A stretch of DNA of 64,000 nucleotides, taken from contig NZ_CP016268.1 in assembly GCF_001677435.1 (NCBI RefSeq), forward strand, positions 1,291,001 to 1,355,000, read 5' to 3'. The DNA comes from Woeseia oceani. Lineage in GTDB: Bacteria; Pseudomonadota; Gammaproteobacteria; Steroidobacterales; Woeseiaceae. The notes beneath the pieces were generated by a model. That model saw only the letters and a list, made by a program, of their open reading frames with translations. It had not been told where the DNA came from and searched no databases. A program made the position numbers and the translations under genes. Below, in pieces: positions 54,010 to 64,000 of this stretch (within the stretch, counting starts at the first letter, position 1; each line of letters begins with the position of its first letter).

Positions 54010-54543
54010 TTATTCGCGGTGACGTGTGATGGCGTGCATATGCACGCCATTATTCGTTCCGCCGTCAGCAAAATACTTTTCAAGCGCAAACGTTCCGCTG
54101 CGAAAGGCGATGTCGTCCCAGGGGATTTCCGCTTCGCTGAACAGTGCAACTTCAAGACTCTCCTGACCCACACCGTAGCCACCGATGAGTTCGGCGGTGA
54201 AAAACATATGTACCTGACCGGCTTCCGCGACATCTACAGACGCGAACAGATGGCCTATCCGGACTTCTGCGCAGGCTTCCTCGAGGGTTTCCCGGGCCGC
54301 GCCTTCCGCCACGGTTTCGCCAAGCTCCATGAAGCCAGCCGGCACTGTCCAGTACCCACGGCGCGGTTCAATGGCCCGGCGACACAATAGAATTTTGCCG
54401 TCACGGGCGGGTACGCAGCCAACGACGATGCGAGGATTCTGGTAATGAATGGTGCTGCAGGATTCGCAGACCCAGCGTTGGCGGTTGTCGCCATCAGGCG
54501 TTTTTCGCGTGACGGTGGCGCCACAGCTCGAGCAGTACTTCAT
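54010..54543 (-). CDS. Nudix hydrolase with zinc ribbon (NudC-like)
   Basis: This 177-residue protein has an N-terminal zinc ribbon (Cys4, Cys7, Cys26, Cys29) and a Nudix domain. The Nudix box is GFMELGETVAEGAARETLEE, carrying the metal-binding glutamates; the position that is usually glycine after it is a cysteine. Zinc ribbon plus Nudix resembles the C-terminal half of NADH pyrophosphatase, but the protein is shorter and the substrate is unclear. Candidates are nucleoside diphosphate derivatives. It starts 48 bp from the tRNA-Leu gene on the same strand. Confidence 0.88.
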   Translation of the reverse strand: MKYCSSCGATVTRKTPDGDNRQRWVCESCSTIHYQNPRIVVGCVPARDGKILLCRRAIEPRRGYWTVPAGFMELGETVAEGAARETLEEACAEVRIGHLFASVDVAEAGQVHMFFTAELIGGYGVGQESLEVALFSEAEIPWDDIAFRSGTFALEKYFADGGTNNGVHMHAITRHRE

Positions 54544-54590
54544 GGCATCCGTCGCAATACGCCTGGCTGGGAGCGAGCTTATAAGTGTGT

Positions 54591-54677
54591 TGGTGCCGGG
54601 GGGGGGAATCGAACCCCCACTCTGTTTCCAGAACCGGATTTTGAATCCGGCGCGTCTACCAGTTCCGCCACCCCGGC
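54591..54677 (-). tRNA. tRNA-Leu (anticodon CAA)
   Basis: The 87-nt gene on the minus strand begins GCCGGGG and ends CCCCGGC followed by an encoded ACCA. The anticodon stem CCGGA/TCCGG closes a 7-nt loop TTCAAAA, giving anticodon CAA for UUG. The long variable arm with TCTGGAAACAGA is typical of leucine tRNAs, and the T arm carries GGTTCGATTCC. On the plus strand the C-rich end shows as a run of nine G. No integrated element abuts it. Confidence 0.97.
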
Positions 54678-54765
54678 AGCGGTGGCGCCAAGTATAAGGG
54701 CGAGTTTCAATGATCGCTACCGTTGTGCGACCTTCTTTTGAATTCGGGCATCTAGACTGTCAGAC

Positions 54766-55371
54766 ATGAGCCGATTTACCGACATAGACATCGATGCCGC
54801 TATCGTGAAGCGAGCCGCGCAAGGCGACGTGCGCGCTCACGAGATCATCTATCGCGCATTTTCCGCGCCGGTGTACTCGATTTGCCTGCGGTTTACCCGG
54901 GTGCCGGCGCATGCAGAAGACCTTACTCAGGACACGTTTATAGAAATCATGCGCAGTATCGGTTCGTTTCGCGGCGATGCGCCGCTCGGCAGCTGGGTTC
55001 GGCGTGTAGCAGTCAGCAAAGCGCTTATGTTTTTGCGTTCTGCGTGGCAGCGTCGAGGCCAAAGCCTGGATGACGACTGGGAAGAATATCTGCCGGCCCC
55101 GGATGCCAGACGCGCGCAGGCGGAGCGTCCGGAGCAGGCTTTGGACCTGGATGCCGCATTGGCCAGCCTGCCCGACGTTGGTCGCGCCGTGGTCTGGTTG
55201 CACGACGTAGAGGGCTTCACGCACAAGGAAATCGCCGGGTTGATGGGAAAGACCGAAAGCTTCTCGAAATCCCAGCTGTCGCGCGCGTACCAGCGATTGC
55301 GGCCAATGTTGGAGCAGGGAGTCGCCGAGGCGACTGGCACCATGAATTCAACGATGCCGGAACTCTGTTGA
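54766..55371 (+). CDS. ECF-type RNA polymerase sigma factor
   Basis: This 201-residue sigma-70 family protein of the extracytoplasmic-function type has region 2 at about residues 20-85 (AFSAPVYSICLRFTRVPAHAEDL, with DTFIEIMRSIGSFRG) and region 4 at about 135-185 (LPDVGRAVVWLHDVEGFTHKEIAGLMG). It is RpoE-like but not closely the housekeeping RpoE. It is followed at once by a small membrane protein that is the likely anti-sigma factor, and then by a PDZ protein. The inducing signal is unknown. Confidence 0.92.
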   Translation: MSRFTDIDIDAAIVKRAAQGDVRAHEIIYRAFSAPVYSICLRFTRVPAHAEDLTQDTFIEIMRSIGSFRGDAPLGSWVRRVAVSKALMFLRSAWQRRGQSLDDDWEEYLPAPDARRAQAERPEQALDLDAALASLPDVGRAVVWLHDVEGFTHKEIAGLMGKTESFSKSQLSRAYQRLRPMLEQGVAEATGTMNSTMPELC

Positions 55372-55392
55372 GTGCCGGATGAGGACAGCAAG

Positions 55393-55980
55393 ATGAATGG
55401 CAATGTAGATGAGCAGGAGGACGCCGTGAACAGCGGATTGGGCGTCGCAGAACGCGACCTGTTACTGCGTGGCTTGCACCAGCTGCCGGATGCACCACCT
55501 CCGCGGCAGGTGTGGCAGCGACTGGCGGAACAGGCGGCAGCAGAGGGCTTGTTGCAACCGACCCGTAAATCGCACCGGACGCACTGGTTTCTGGGTGCCG
55601 GTCTGGCGGCAGCAGTGCTGCTGGCGGCCTTGCGTTTGCCGCTCTGGCAGTCGCCGGAAGTGGAGTCGGGTCCATTCCCGACCGAACCCGCCTATGTCGA
55701 AAACAGTTCTGACGCGGTTCTCGATGCACTCATGGTGCGCTCGCAAATTCTGGAACAGAACCTGCGTGCATTGCCGGGCAAGCCGAGCATGATGCGAGTG
55801 GGCACAGCCGCCACGATCGGTGATCTGGAAGAGCGGATTGCCGCAATTGACCAGGCGTTGAGTGACCTGGGTGCCAGCCATAGTCCGGCACAGATCGAAA
55901 CTTACTGGCGGGAGCGGGTCCGCCTGATGGATTCATTACTGCAGTTGCGGTATGCGCAGGCACGCCGCAGCTCAATGTAG
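55393..55980 (+). CDS. Predicted membrane anti-sigma factor
   Basis: This 195-residue protein has an N-terminal cytoplasmic part of about 60 residues, one membrane helix (about 65-85, FLGAGLAAAVLLAAL), and a periplasmic part with coiled-coil-like heptads (about 130-165). No family is recognised, but the position right after an ECF sigma gene and the single membrane helix are those of an anti-sigma factor. The frame begins with a GTG directly after the sigma stop. ATG 55393, with GAGGA 7 nt upstream, is preferred. The typical zinc-binding anti-sigma motif (HxxxCxxC) is not present. Confidence 0.6.
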   Translation: MNGNVDEQEDAVNSGLGVAERDLLLRGLHQLPDAPPPRQVWQRLAEQAAAEGLLQPTRKSHRTHWFLGAGLAAAVLLAALRLPLWQSPEVESGPFPTEPAYVENSSDAVLDALMVRSQILEQNLRALPGKPSMMRVGTAATIGDLEERIAAIDQALSDLGASHSPAQIETYWRERVRLMDSLLQLRYAQARRSSM

Positions 55981-56033
55981 GGAACAGGCCAATATTGTCG
56001 TCGGCATCCGTGTCGATGAATCAGGAGTAACAC

Positions 56034-57050
56034 ATGAAACACACATTCTCTCTTGCTGCGCTACTGCTGGTGACCGCTATGCACAGCGCAGCTATGGCAC
56101 AAACAGCCGAAAAGCAGGAATTGGAGCGCAGTATTGAGGTCGAACAGCGTGCGTCTGAATCGGCGCAGGAGGCACACAGTTTCGAAGCGCAAATGCGCGC
56201 GGCTGAAGCGCGCCTTGAGGAAGCTGCGCGCCACATCGCCGAGCTCAGCACGCGGCAATTGCCACGTTTGAATGGGGAGGGCTGGGAATTCAGTTTCGGC
56301 AATCGTCCCGTGTTGGGAATTTCAATCGATGCCGGCGAGCAGGATGGCCCGGTTGACGGCGTTACCGTTCTCGCCGTATCGCCGGGTGGCGCCGCATTTG
56401 CAGCGGGCATGCGGGCGGGCGATGTCATTACCTCGGTTAATGGCGAATCGCTGCAGGCAGCGAGCAACGAAAGGGCAAACGAGAAGCTTCTCGATTTCAT
56501 GAAAGGCGTCGAAGAGGGCGATGCGCTGGATGTTCAGTACAAGCGTGGCGGCAAACTCGCCAACGTTGAGGTCAAGCTCCAGGTCGCAACCGAGCAGCTG
56601 TTTGCGTTCCAACTACCGGGCTCAGGCGTCGCGCCGCACGCCCCGGCGGCACCGCGAGCGCCTGCGGCGGCCATCGATCTGCGGGAGTTTGCGTTCTGGC
56701 GCGGCAACGGTGGCTGGAGCGACATGGAAGTTGTGCCGCTTAGCGCCGATCTCGGCCGTTACTTTGGTGCGGACAAGGGCCTGTTGGTGATCCGGGCGCC
56801 GAGTGACAAGACTCTGCAGCTACGCGATGGCGACGTCATCCGCGCGATCGACGGTCGCGAACCAACCTCAATCGGGCACGTGGTACGGATACTGGATTCC
56901 TACCAGCCTGGCGAGTCACTGAACATTGAGATCATGCGCGACAAACGCAAACAGACGTTGACCGTGGATATTCCCGACAACCGTCAAAGCGGCATTATGG
57001 AACCGGGCTCATGGGCCAAGGTATCGTCATGGCCGGCGGTACAGAAATAG
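56034..57050 (+). CDS. Exported double-PDZ protein
   Basis: This 338-residue protein has a signal peptide (about 1-22, ending AMAQTAEK), an N-terminal helical region (about 25-75) and two PDZ domains. The first (about 95-190) has the GISIDAGEQDG ligand-binding loop and GMRAGDVITSVNGES. The second (about 240-325) contains RDGDVIRAIDGREPTSIGHV. No protease domain is present, unlike DegS or DegP. It is 53 bp after the predicted anti-sigma gene on the same strand, so it may sense misfolded periplasmic proteins for that sigma system. That role is inferred from context. Confidence 0.83.
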   Translation: MKHTFSLAALLLVTAMHSAAMAQTAEKQELERSIEVEQRASESAQEAHSFEAQMRAAEARLEEAARHIAELSTRQLPRLNGEGWEFSFGNRPVLGISIDAGEQDGPVDGVTVLAVSPGGAAFAAGMRAGDVITSVNGESLQAASNERANEKLLDFMKGVEEGDALDVQYKRGGKLANVEVKLQVATEQLFAFQLPGSGVAPHAPAAPRAPAAAIDLREFAFWRGNGGWSDMEVVPLSADLGRYFGADKGLLVIRAPSDKTLQLRDGDVIRAIDGREPTSIGHVVRILDSYQPGESLNIEIMRDKRKQTLTVDIPDNRQSGIMEPGSWAKVSSWPAVQK

Positions 57051-57125
57051 GCCGGCGGAGGTCTGCCGTGCCGAGGTGCAAGATACGTTCATACCGCGGG
57101 TGTGCCTCTGCTAACATGCGCGCCC

Positions 57126-59281
<2,156 letters not shown>

Positions 59282-59339
59282 GACCGCAGGCAGGCTGTTG
59301 CTTGAATCTGCGAGCTTCGGCCCAAGATCTCGCGTCGTA

Positions 59340-59348
59340 TGCCATAAT
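59340..59348 (+). promoter_or_regulatory. Candidate extended -10 promoter for yajC
   Basis: TG-c-CATAAT matches an extended -10 element 57 nt before the yajC start in the 123-bp tgt-yajC gap. It may let the sec genes be transcribed independently of queA-tgt. The -35 region is not clear. Confidence 0.35.
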
Positions 59349-59404
59349 GGCGCGCAATTTTGACCCCGGACCGCCTGAAGGTTCTCTGAAGGTACTGAAA
59401 TATC

Positions 59405-59728
59405 ATGGAATTTTTTATATCTAATGCCTACGCGCAAGGTGCGCAACAAGGCGATGCGTTTAGTTTCCTGCTGCCGATGCTCATCATTTTCGGCGCGTTC
59501 TACTTTCTCCTGATCCGGCCGCAGCAAAAACGCCAGAAAGCGCACGCTGCGCTGGTTGGCGCGCTAAAGACCGGCGACGAAGTGATGACAGCCGGCGGCA
59601 TACTTGGCCTCGTGACCGGCGTCAGTGATCACTACGCGACCTTGAAGATTGCGGATAACGTTGAAATCAAGGTGCAGAAGTCCACGGTGTCAGCCGTGGT
59701 GCCGAAGGGCACGATCGATGCGGCATAG
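59405..59728 (+). CDS. yajC: Preprotein translocase subunit YajC
   Basis: YajC associates with SecDF in the inner membrane. The 107-residue protein has one N-terminal membrane helix (FLLPMLIIFGAFYFLLIRP) followed by QQKRQKAHAALVGALKTGDEVMTAGGI, the family hallmark. The ATG at 59405 is preceded by GAAGG at spacing 13, so the ribosome-binding site is imperfect. It lies 21 bp upstream of secD. Confidence 0.96.
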   Translation: MEFFISNAYAQGAQQGDAFSFLLPMLIIFGAFYFLLIRPQQKRQKAHAALVGALKTGDEVMTAGGILGLVTGVSDHYATLKIADNVEIKVQKSTVSAVVPKGTIDAA

Positions 59729-59749
59729 TATCCAGCCAGTGAGCAAGTA

Positions 59750-61561
59750 ATGAATCGATACCCTGTCTGGCTCAATCTACTGCTGCTCGGCATCTTGTTG
59801 CTGGGTTCCGTACTGGCTTTGCCGAACATTTACGGCAGTGCTCCGGCGGTGCAGCTCGCCAATCTTGATGGCAGCGGCTACAACGAATCACGCCTGCCGG
59901 AAATCGTGCGGATTCTCGAGGCCGATCAGTTGGGTCCGGAGGCATCCTACGTTGAGGACGGCCGTGCCGTGTTGCGCTTTCATTCTGTCGAAGAACAGCA
60001 GAAGGCGAGCGTCGTACTCGGCGAAAGACTGCAACGGGAGGCCAGCGTAGCGTTGACGTTGGCGCCGAAACTGCCAGCCTGGCTGCGCGAATTCGGTCTG
60101 CAGCCGATGAGTCTCGGTCTCGACCTGCGGGGTGGTGTCCACTTCCTGCTGGAAGTGGACATGGATGCGGCATTGACCACGCGGCTCGAATCCTACCGGG
60201 AATCATTGAGCGACTTGTTGCGTGATGCCGAAATGCGTAATCGCGTGGACCTGAGTGGTCAGACCATCACAGTCCGGTTGACGGCGGAAGACGATGCCGA
60301 GCGGGCTCGCGATCTGATACGTGATTCCGACCCGGAATTGCTGGTGATCGACGGCTCTGACGCACGCACGTTCCGGGTACGGATGAGCGAACAGCAGATT
60401 CGCGAACGCCAGGATTTTGCGATCGAGCAGAACATCACCACGTTGCGAAATCGCGTTAACCAACTGGGCGTTTCCGAACCTCTGGTACAAAGACAGGGCG
60501 TTGACCGTATCGTTGTACAGTTACCTGGTGTGCAGGATCCCAATCGCCTCGACGACATTCTGACCGCGACGGCGACGCTGGAATTTCGGCTGGTAGATAC
60601 CTCGGGTGACAGCCCGGGTTCACGCCGCTATCCAGGGCGCACCGGTGAGGCATCGCAGATACTCAAGCGCGAAGTCATCGCTTCAGGTGATCAGATAATT
60701 GATGCCGAAGCCGGGTTCAGTGAAGGCAGTCCCGCGGTATTTATCGGTCTCGATGCATCCGGCGGCGAAAAAATGCTGGCGACGACGCAAGCGAACCTGA
60801 AAAAGCCGATGTCGACGGTGTTCATCGAGTCGCGACGCATCGCGGAAGAGCGCGATGGCGAGACGGTTTACCGTACCGAGCGCAGCGAAGAGATCATCAA
60901 CACCGCGACCATTCAGGGCATTTTCAAAGACCGTTTTCAGATTACCGGACTGACTCCCGGCGAAGCCCGCGACCTGTCGTTGCTGTTACGTGCCGGCGCG
61001 CTGGCGGCACCGGTCTACAAGGTTGAAGAACGAACTATCGGTCCGAGCCTCGGGCGCGACAACATTGAACGAGGTTTCAATGCGGTAAAAATCGGCTTCC
61101 TTGCCGTGGTCGTCTTCATGGCGATCTACTATCGCGGCTTCGGTCTTATCGCCAACGTCGCATTGCTGGCCAATCTTGTGTTCATCGTTTCCCTGCTGTC
61201 TTTGCTGCAGGCATCGTTAACCCTGCCGGGCATCGCCGGAATCGTGCTGACGGTGGGTATGGCGGTGGATGCCAACGTGCTCATCTTTGAACGAATACGT
61301 GAAGAGCTGTCGGCAGGCTCATCGCCGCAGAACGCGATCAATGCCGGCTATGAAAAGGCCTTGTCGTCTATCGCTGACGCCAACGTTACTACGTTGATTG
61401 CCGCGATTGTGCTGTTTGCTCTCGGCACCGGACCCATCAAAGGATTCGCCATTACTCTGTCGCTCGGCATCATTACCTCGATGTTCACGGCGATCATCGG
61501 CACGCGCGCAGTTGTCAATTTGGTATTCGGCGGTCGCAAATTGACCAGCTTGCCGGTCTAG
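59750..61561 (+). CDS. secD: Protein translocase subunit SecD
   Basis: SecD, with SecF, uses proton motive force to pull exported proteins through SecYEG. The 603-residue protein has an N-terminal membrane helix, the large P1 periplasmic domain with LGLDLRGGVHFLLEVDMDAA, and five C-terminal helices including GIAGIVLTVGMAVDANVLIF and NAGYEKALSSIADANVTTLI. The length is normal. It is 7 bp upstream of secF, so the two are co-expressed. Confidence 0.97.
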   Translation: MNRYPVWLNLLLLGILLLGSVLALPNIYGSAPAVQLANLDGSGYNESRLPEIVRILEADQLGPEASYVEDGRAVLRFHSVEEQQKASVVLGERLQREASVALTLAPKLPAWLREFGLQPMSLGLDLRGGVHFLLEVDMDAALTTRLESYRESLSDLLRDAEMRNRVDLSGQTITVRLTAEDDAERARDLIRDSDPELLVIDGSDARTFRVRMSEQQIRERQDFAIEQNITTLRNRVNQLGVSEPLVQRQGVDRIVVQLPGVQDPNRLDDILTATATLEFRLVDTSGDSPGSRRYPGRTGEASQILKREVIASGDQIIDAEAGFSEGSPAVFIGLDASGGEKMLATTQANLKKPMSTVFIESRRIAEERDGETVYRTERSEEIINTATIQGIFKDRFQITGLTPGEARDLSLLLRAGALAAPVYKVEERTIGPSLGRDNIERGFNAVKIGFLAVVVFMAIYYRGFGLIANVALLANLVFIVSLLSLLQASLTLPGIAGIVLTVGMAVDANVLIFERIREELSAGSSPQNAINAGYEKALSSIADANVTTLIAAIVLFALGTGPIKGFAITLSLGIITSMFTAIIGTRAVVNLVFGGRKLTSLPV

Positions 61562-61568
61562 GATTCTC

Positions 61569-62513
61569 ATGAGATTAGTTAAAGAAAATACAAAGATCGA
61601 TTTCCTGAGTGACACTCGGCGGAAAGTTGCAGTTGGGTTCTCGGTGTTACTCGTTCTTGCTTCACTGGTGTCCCTTGCGACCCGCGGGCTGGATTTCGGC
61701 ATCGATTTTACCGGCGGTGTTTTGCTGGAAGTCGGCTACCCACAAGACGCCGATCTTGATCGAATACGCGCATTGATTACTGATGCCGGCTTTGAGGAAG
61801 CGCAGGTGCAGACGTTCGGTGCGACGACGGATGTGATGATTCGTTTGCCGCCACAGGAAAACGAGAATCCAAATGAAATTCGGGAAACCCTGCGCAGTGT
61901 GTTGTCCAGTGACGAACCGAATGTCGACTTGCGCCGGGTCGACTTTGTCGGTCCGCAGGTTGGCCAGGAGCTGACCGAGCAGGGCGGCCTGGCGATGATC
62001 TTTACGTTGTTGATGATTTTCGCCTACATCATGTTTCGCTTTCAGTGGAAGTTCGCGGCTGGTGCTGTCGCGGCACTGGCCCATGACATCATCGTGACGC
62101 TGGGATTCTTTTCGTTTTTCCACTGGCCATTTGATCTCACTGTTGTCGCGGCGGTGCTGGCGGTGGTCGGCTACTCGTTGAACGACACCGTCGTGGTATT
62201 TGATCGCATCAGGGAGAACTTCTTCCGGCTGCGCGGTACCTCGGCAGAAGAGGTCATGAATATTTCGATCAATGAAACCCTGGCGCGAACGGTCATAACC
62301 GGGCTGACGACACTGGTCGTGCTGGCGGCGTTGTTGTTTCTTGGTGGCGAATCCGTTGGTCCGTTTTCACTGGCGCTGATCGTCGGCATTCTTGTCGGTA
62401 CCTACTCGTCGATTTACATGGCGAGTGCGACGGCGCTGATGCTGGAGGTAACGGCGGTCGACCTGATGCCACCGCAGGACGACGGCGGCGAACTGGTGGA
62501 CGACCTGCCTTAG
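61569..62513 (+). CDS. secF: Protein translocase subunit SecF
   Basis: SecF is the partner of SecD in the translocation motor. The 314-residue protein has an N-terminal helix, the periplasmic P4-type segment with FGIDFTGGVLLEVGY, and C-terminal helices with VVGYSLNDTVVVFDRIRENF and SINETLARTVITGLTTLVVL. It ends the yajC-secD-secF series and is convergent with suhB, 24 bp apart. Confidence 0.97.
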   Translation: MRLVKENTKIDFLSDTRRKVAVGFSVLLVLASLVSLATRGLDFGIDFTGGVLLEVGYPQDADLDRIRALITDAGFEEAQVQTFGATTDVMIRLPPQENENPNEIRETLRSVLSSDEPNVDLRRVDFVGPQVGQELTEQGGLAMIFTLLMIFAYIMFRFQWKFAAGAVAALAHDIIVTLGFFSFFHWPFDLTVVAAVLAVVGYSLNDTVVVFDRIRENFFRLRGTSAEEVMNISINETLARTVITGLTTLVVLAALLFLGGESVGPFSLALIVGILVGTYSSIYMASATALMLEVTAVDLMPPQDDGGELVDDLP

Positions 62514-62537
62514 CCCTGTCAGGCGCGGCCTGCCGGG

Positions 62538-63341
62538 TCAGCTCGTAGCAAACATCGTCTTGATGTCATTGCTGAACAGGCGCGCCATGCCGCTGTAGAT
62601 CTTGGGCGTGGCGGCCAGTACGTGGCCGGACTCAAGGAAGTTTTCGCTGCCATCAAGGCCGGAGATAATGCCGCCCGCTTCGCGAATCAATAATGCGCCG
62701 GCGGCAATATCCCAGGACTTCAGCCCGGTTTCCCAGAAGCCGTCCAGCCGCCCGGCGGCGACGTAGCACAGATCGAGCGCGGCAGAACCGGCGCGGCGCA
62801 CACCGGAAGTGGCTTGCAGCGATTTCTGCAGCATCTTCAGGTACGGCTCAAGTGCCAGATTGGAGTCACGATAGGGAAAGCCGGTGCCGAGCAATGCGCG
62901 TTCCATGTTGCTTTGACGGCTGACCCGGATGCGGCGTCCGTCAAGCTGCGCACCGGCTCCGCGGGAGGCCGTAAACAGCTCCTGGCGCAACGGATCGTAG
63001 ACGGCGGCGTGCTCCGGCCGACCGTTGTGCAGGACGGCAATGGAGACACAAAAGACCGGAAAGCCGTGCAGAAAATTCGTTGTGCCGTCGAGCGGGTCGA
63101 TCACCCAGACATACTCCGACTCGCCGTGTTGCCCGCTTTCTTCGGCAAGTATGGCGTGGTCCGGGTAGTGCTTTTGGATGGTCTCGATCACGGCCCGCTC
63201 GGCGGTGCGATCGGCTTCACTGACGAAATCGTTGCGGCCTTTTTGTTCGACCTTTATTTTGTCGAGCTTGTTCAGACTGCGTACCAGGGTATCGCCGCCG
63301 CGACGTGCCGCCATGATCGCGACATTAAGCAATGCGTGCAT
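62538..63341 (-). CDS. suhB: Inositol-1-monophosphatase family protein SuhB
   Basis: SuhB dephosphorylates inositol monophosphates and, in gammaproteobacteria, also takes part in rRNA antitermination complexes. The 267-residue protein has the metal-binding motifs AILAEESGQ, VWVIDPLDGTTNFLHGFP and SWDIAAGALLIREAGG. It is divergent from trmJ, the usual gammaproteobacterial arrangement, across a 137-bp gap. Confidence 0.95.
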   Translation of the reverse strand: MHALLNVAIMAARRGGDTLVRSLNKLDKIKVEQKGRNDFVSEADRTAERAVIETIQKHYPDHAILAEESGQHGESEYVWVIDPLDGTTNFLHGFPVFCVSIAVLHNGRPEHAAVYDPLRQELFTASRGAGAQLDGRRIRVSRQSNMERALLGTGFPYRDSNLALEPYLKMLQKSLQATSGVRRAGSAALDLCYVAAGRLDGFWETGLKSWDIAAGALLIREAGGIISGLDGSENFLESGHVLAATPKIYSGMARLFSNDIKTMFATS

Positions 63342-63478
63342 CGTTAGATTCCGTCAGATTAGAAAAGAGCGTGGTATTGCTGGCGAGTCGCCAGCACAGG
63401 CGCGATAGAATAACAGACACCGGCCTCCGGCCATATCAGGAATTGTCCTGCCAGCAGGGACATCAAAAGGCATCAGCA

Positions 63479-64000
63479 ATGGACGTGCGCATAATCTTGG
63501 TTGGAACTACCCATCCGGGGAACATCGGAGCCTGCGCCAGGGCGATGAAAAATATGGGCTTGTCGGACCTCATGCTGGTTCGTCCGCGGCATTTTCCGCA
63601 CGAGGATGCGACCGCCAGGGCATCCGGCGCCACCGATATTCTGGATGCCGTTCGGGTCGTCGAAAATCTCGATGAGGCATTGCTGGACTGCGTATACGTT
63701 GCGGGGGCGAGTGCCCGCTCGCGAACCATAGGCTGGCCAAGTTTCACGCCGCGTGACTGCGCTGCAAGGTTGTTGAAAGAAGCGCAGACCGGCAAGGTTG
63801 CCGCCGTTTTCGGGCCGGAAAAGTCCGGGTTGACCAACGAAGATCTTGACCGTTGTCACGCATTGCTGACGATCCCGACCGACCCCGGCTTCAGTTCGCT
63901 CAACCTGGCGATGGCCGTGCAGATCCTGACCTACGAATTGCGGGTGGCCACACTGGACGGTCCGCCGCCGGTCTACGAGCCGGAAGCCCCGCTCGCCTCC
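63479..64000 (+). CDS. trmJ: tRNA (cytidine/uridine-32-2'-O)-methyltransferase TrmJ, 3' truncated by window edge
   Basis: TrmJ methylates the ribose at position 32 of several tRNAs. The visible 174 residues include the SPOUT knot elements IILVGTTHPGNIGACARAMK and VAAVFGPEKSGLTNEDLDRC, with LTIPTDPGFSSLNLAMAVQI closing the SAM site. The frame is open to the right edge, so the C-terminal region is missing. The ATG at 63479 fits the family start. It is divergent from suhB. Confidence 0.93.
   Translation, partial: MDVRIILVGTTHPGNIGACARAMKNMGLSDLMLVRPRHFPHEDATARASGATDILDAVRVVENLDEALLDCVYVAGASARSRTIGWPSFTPRDCAARLLKEAQTGKVAAVFGPEKSGLTNEDLDRCHALLTIPTDPGFSSLNLAMAVQILTYELRVATLDGPPPVYEPEAPLAS

Noticed and set aside
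54591-54677. tRNA-Leu as a phage or island attachment site, with XerD close by
   Set aside because: The neighbouring genes are ordinary chromosomal genes, XerD is of the chromosomal type, and no repeat of the tRNA 3' end was seen.

Overview
The window is about 64 kb of moderately GC-rich bacterial chromosome carrying roughly 60 tightly packed protein genes and one tRNA. Several features point to a gammaproteobacterium: the queA-tgt-yajC-secD-secF run, suhB divergent from trmJ, ETF-ubiquinone oxidoreductase, a DsbC-type isomerase, a Zur-type regulator, and the very large NAD-dependent glutamate dehydrogenase. The mix of polyamine, acyl-CoA and Moco genes would suit a heterotroph related to the marine Woeseiales. 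That last placement is inference only. No phage, insertion sequence, CRISPR array or integrated island is visible.

Layout. 0-3 kb: the end of an NhaC-type antiporter, a maleylacetoacetate isomerase and an exported methyltransferase-like protein. 3-12.6 kb: a polyamine and beta-alanine catabolic cluster with gamma-glutamylpolyamine synthetase, oxidase and hydrolase, an agmatinase-family enzyme, two class III aminotransferases, methylmalonate/malonate semialdehyde dehydrogenase, and a PuuR-like HTH-cupin regulator. 12.9-15.9 kb: coxG, coxS, coxM and xdhC homologues of the molybdenum hydroxylase family, with no catalytic large subunit. 16.6-19.5 kb: a 947-residue protein joining two receiver-like domains, a membrane helix, a helical-repeat region and a C-terminal TonB domain. 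19.7-24 kb: thrS, zur and glnS. 24-28.2 kb: a DUF62 SAM hydrolase, a queuosine-precursor transporter and an acyl-CoA dehydrogenase pair.

28.6-32.1 kb: molybdenum cofactor synthesis (moaA, moaC, mobA, moaD, moaE, and a convergent mocA). 32.3-39.6 kb: MaoC hydratase, a small membrane protein, nitrilase, AlkK/DmdB-like acyl-CoA ligase, a degenerate SDR, TesB thioesterase, an exported ClpP-fold protein, a gamma-carbonic anhydrase and GpmA. 39.6-47.2 kb: giant glutamate dehydrogenase, tryptophan 2,3-dioxygenase, MarR and ZapE. 47.3-51.9 kb: ETF-QO, an HSD10-like SDR, thiolase and a PlsC-like acyltransferase. 52.2-57.1 kb: XerD, DsbC, a Nudix hydrolase, tRNA-Leu(CAA), and an ECF sigma, membrane protein and PDZ protein set. 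57.1-64 kb: queA, tgt, yajC, secD, secF, suhB and the start of trmJ.

These genes fit together in four ways. The polyamine cluster can feed beta-alanine through malonate semialdehyde to acetyl-CoA. The acyl-CoA genes pass electrons through ETF-QO to quinone. The Moco genes, with MocA and XdhC, could mature a molybdenum hydroxylase whose catalytic subunit is encoded elsewhere. YhhQ, QueA and Tgt together give salvage and synthesis of queuosine. The most unusual items are the receiver-TonB fusion, the large-subunit-less cox genes, a motif shared by two polyamine-cluster promoters, the degenerate SDR, and paired CRP-like palindromes between plsC and xerD.
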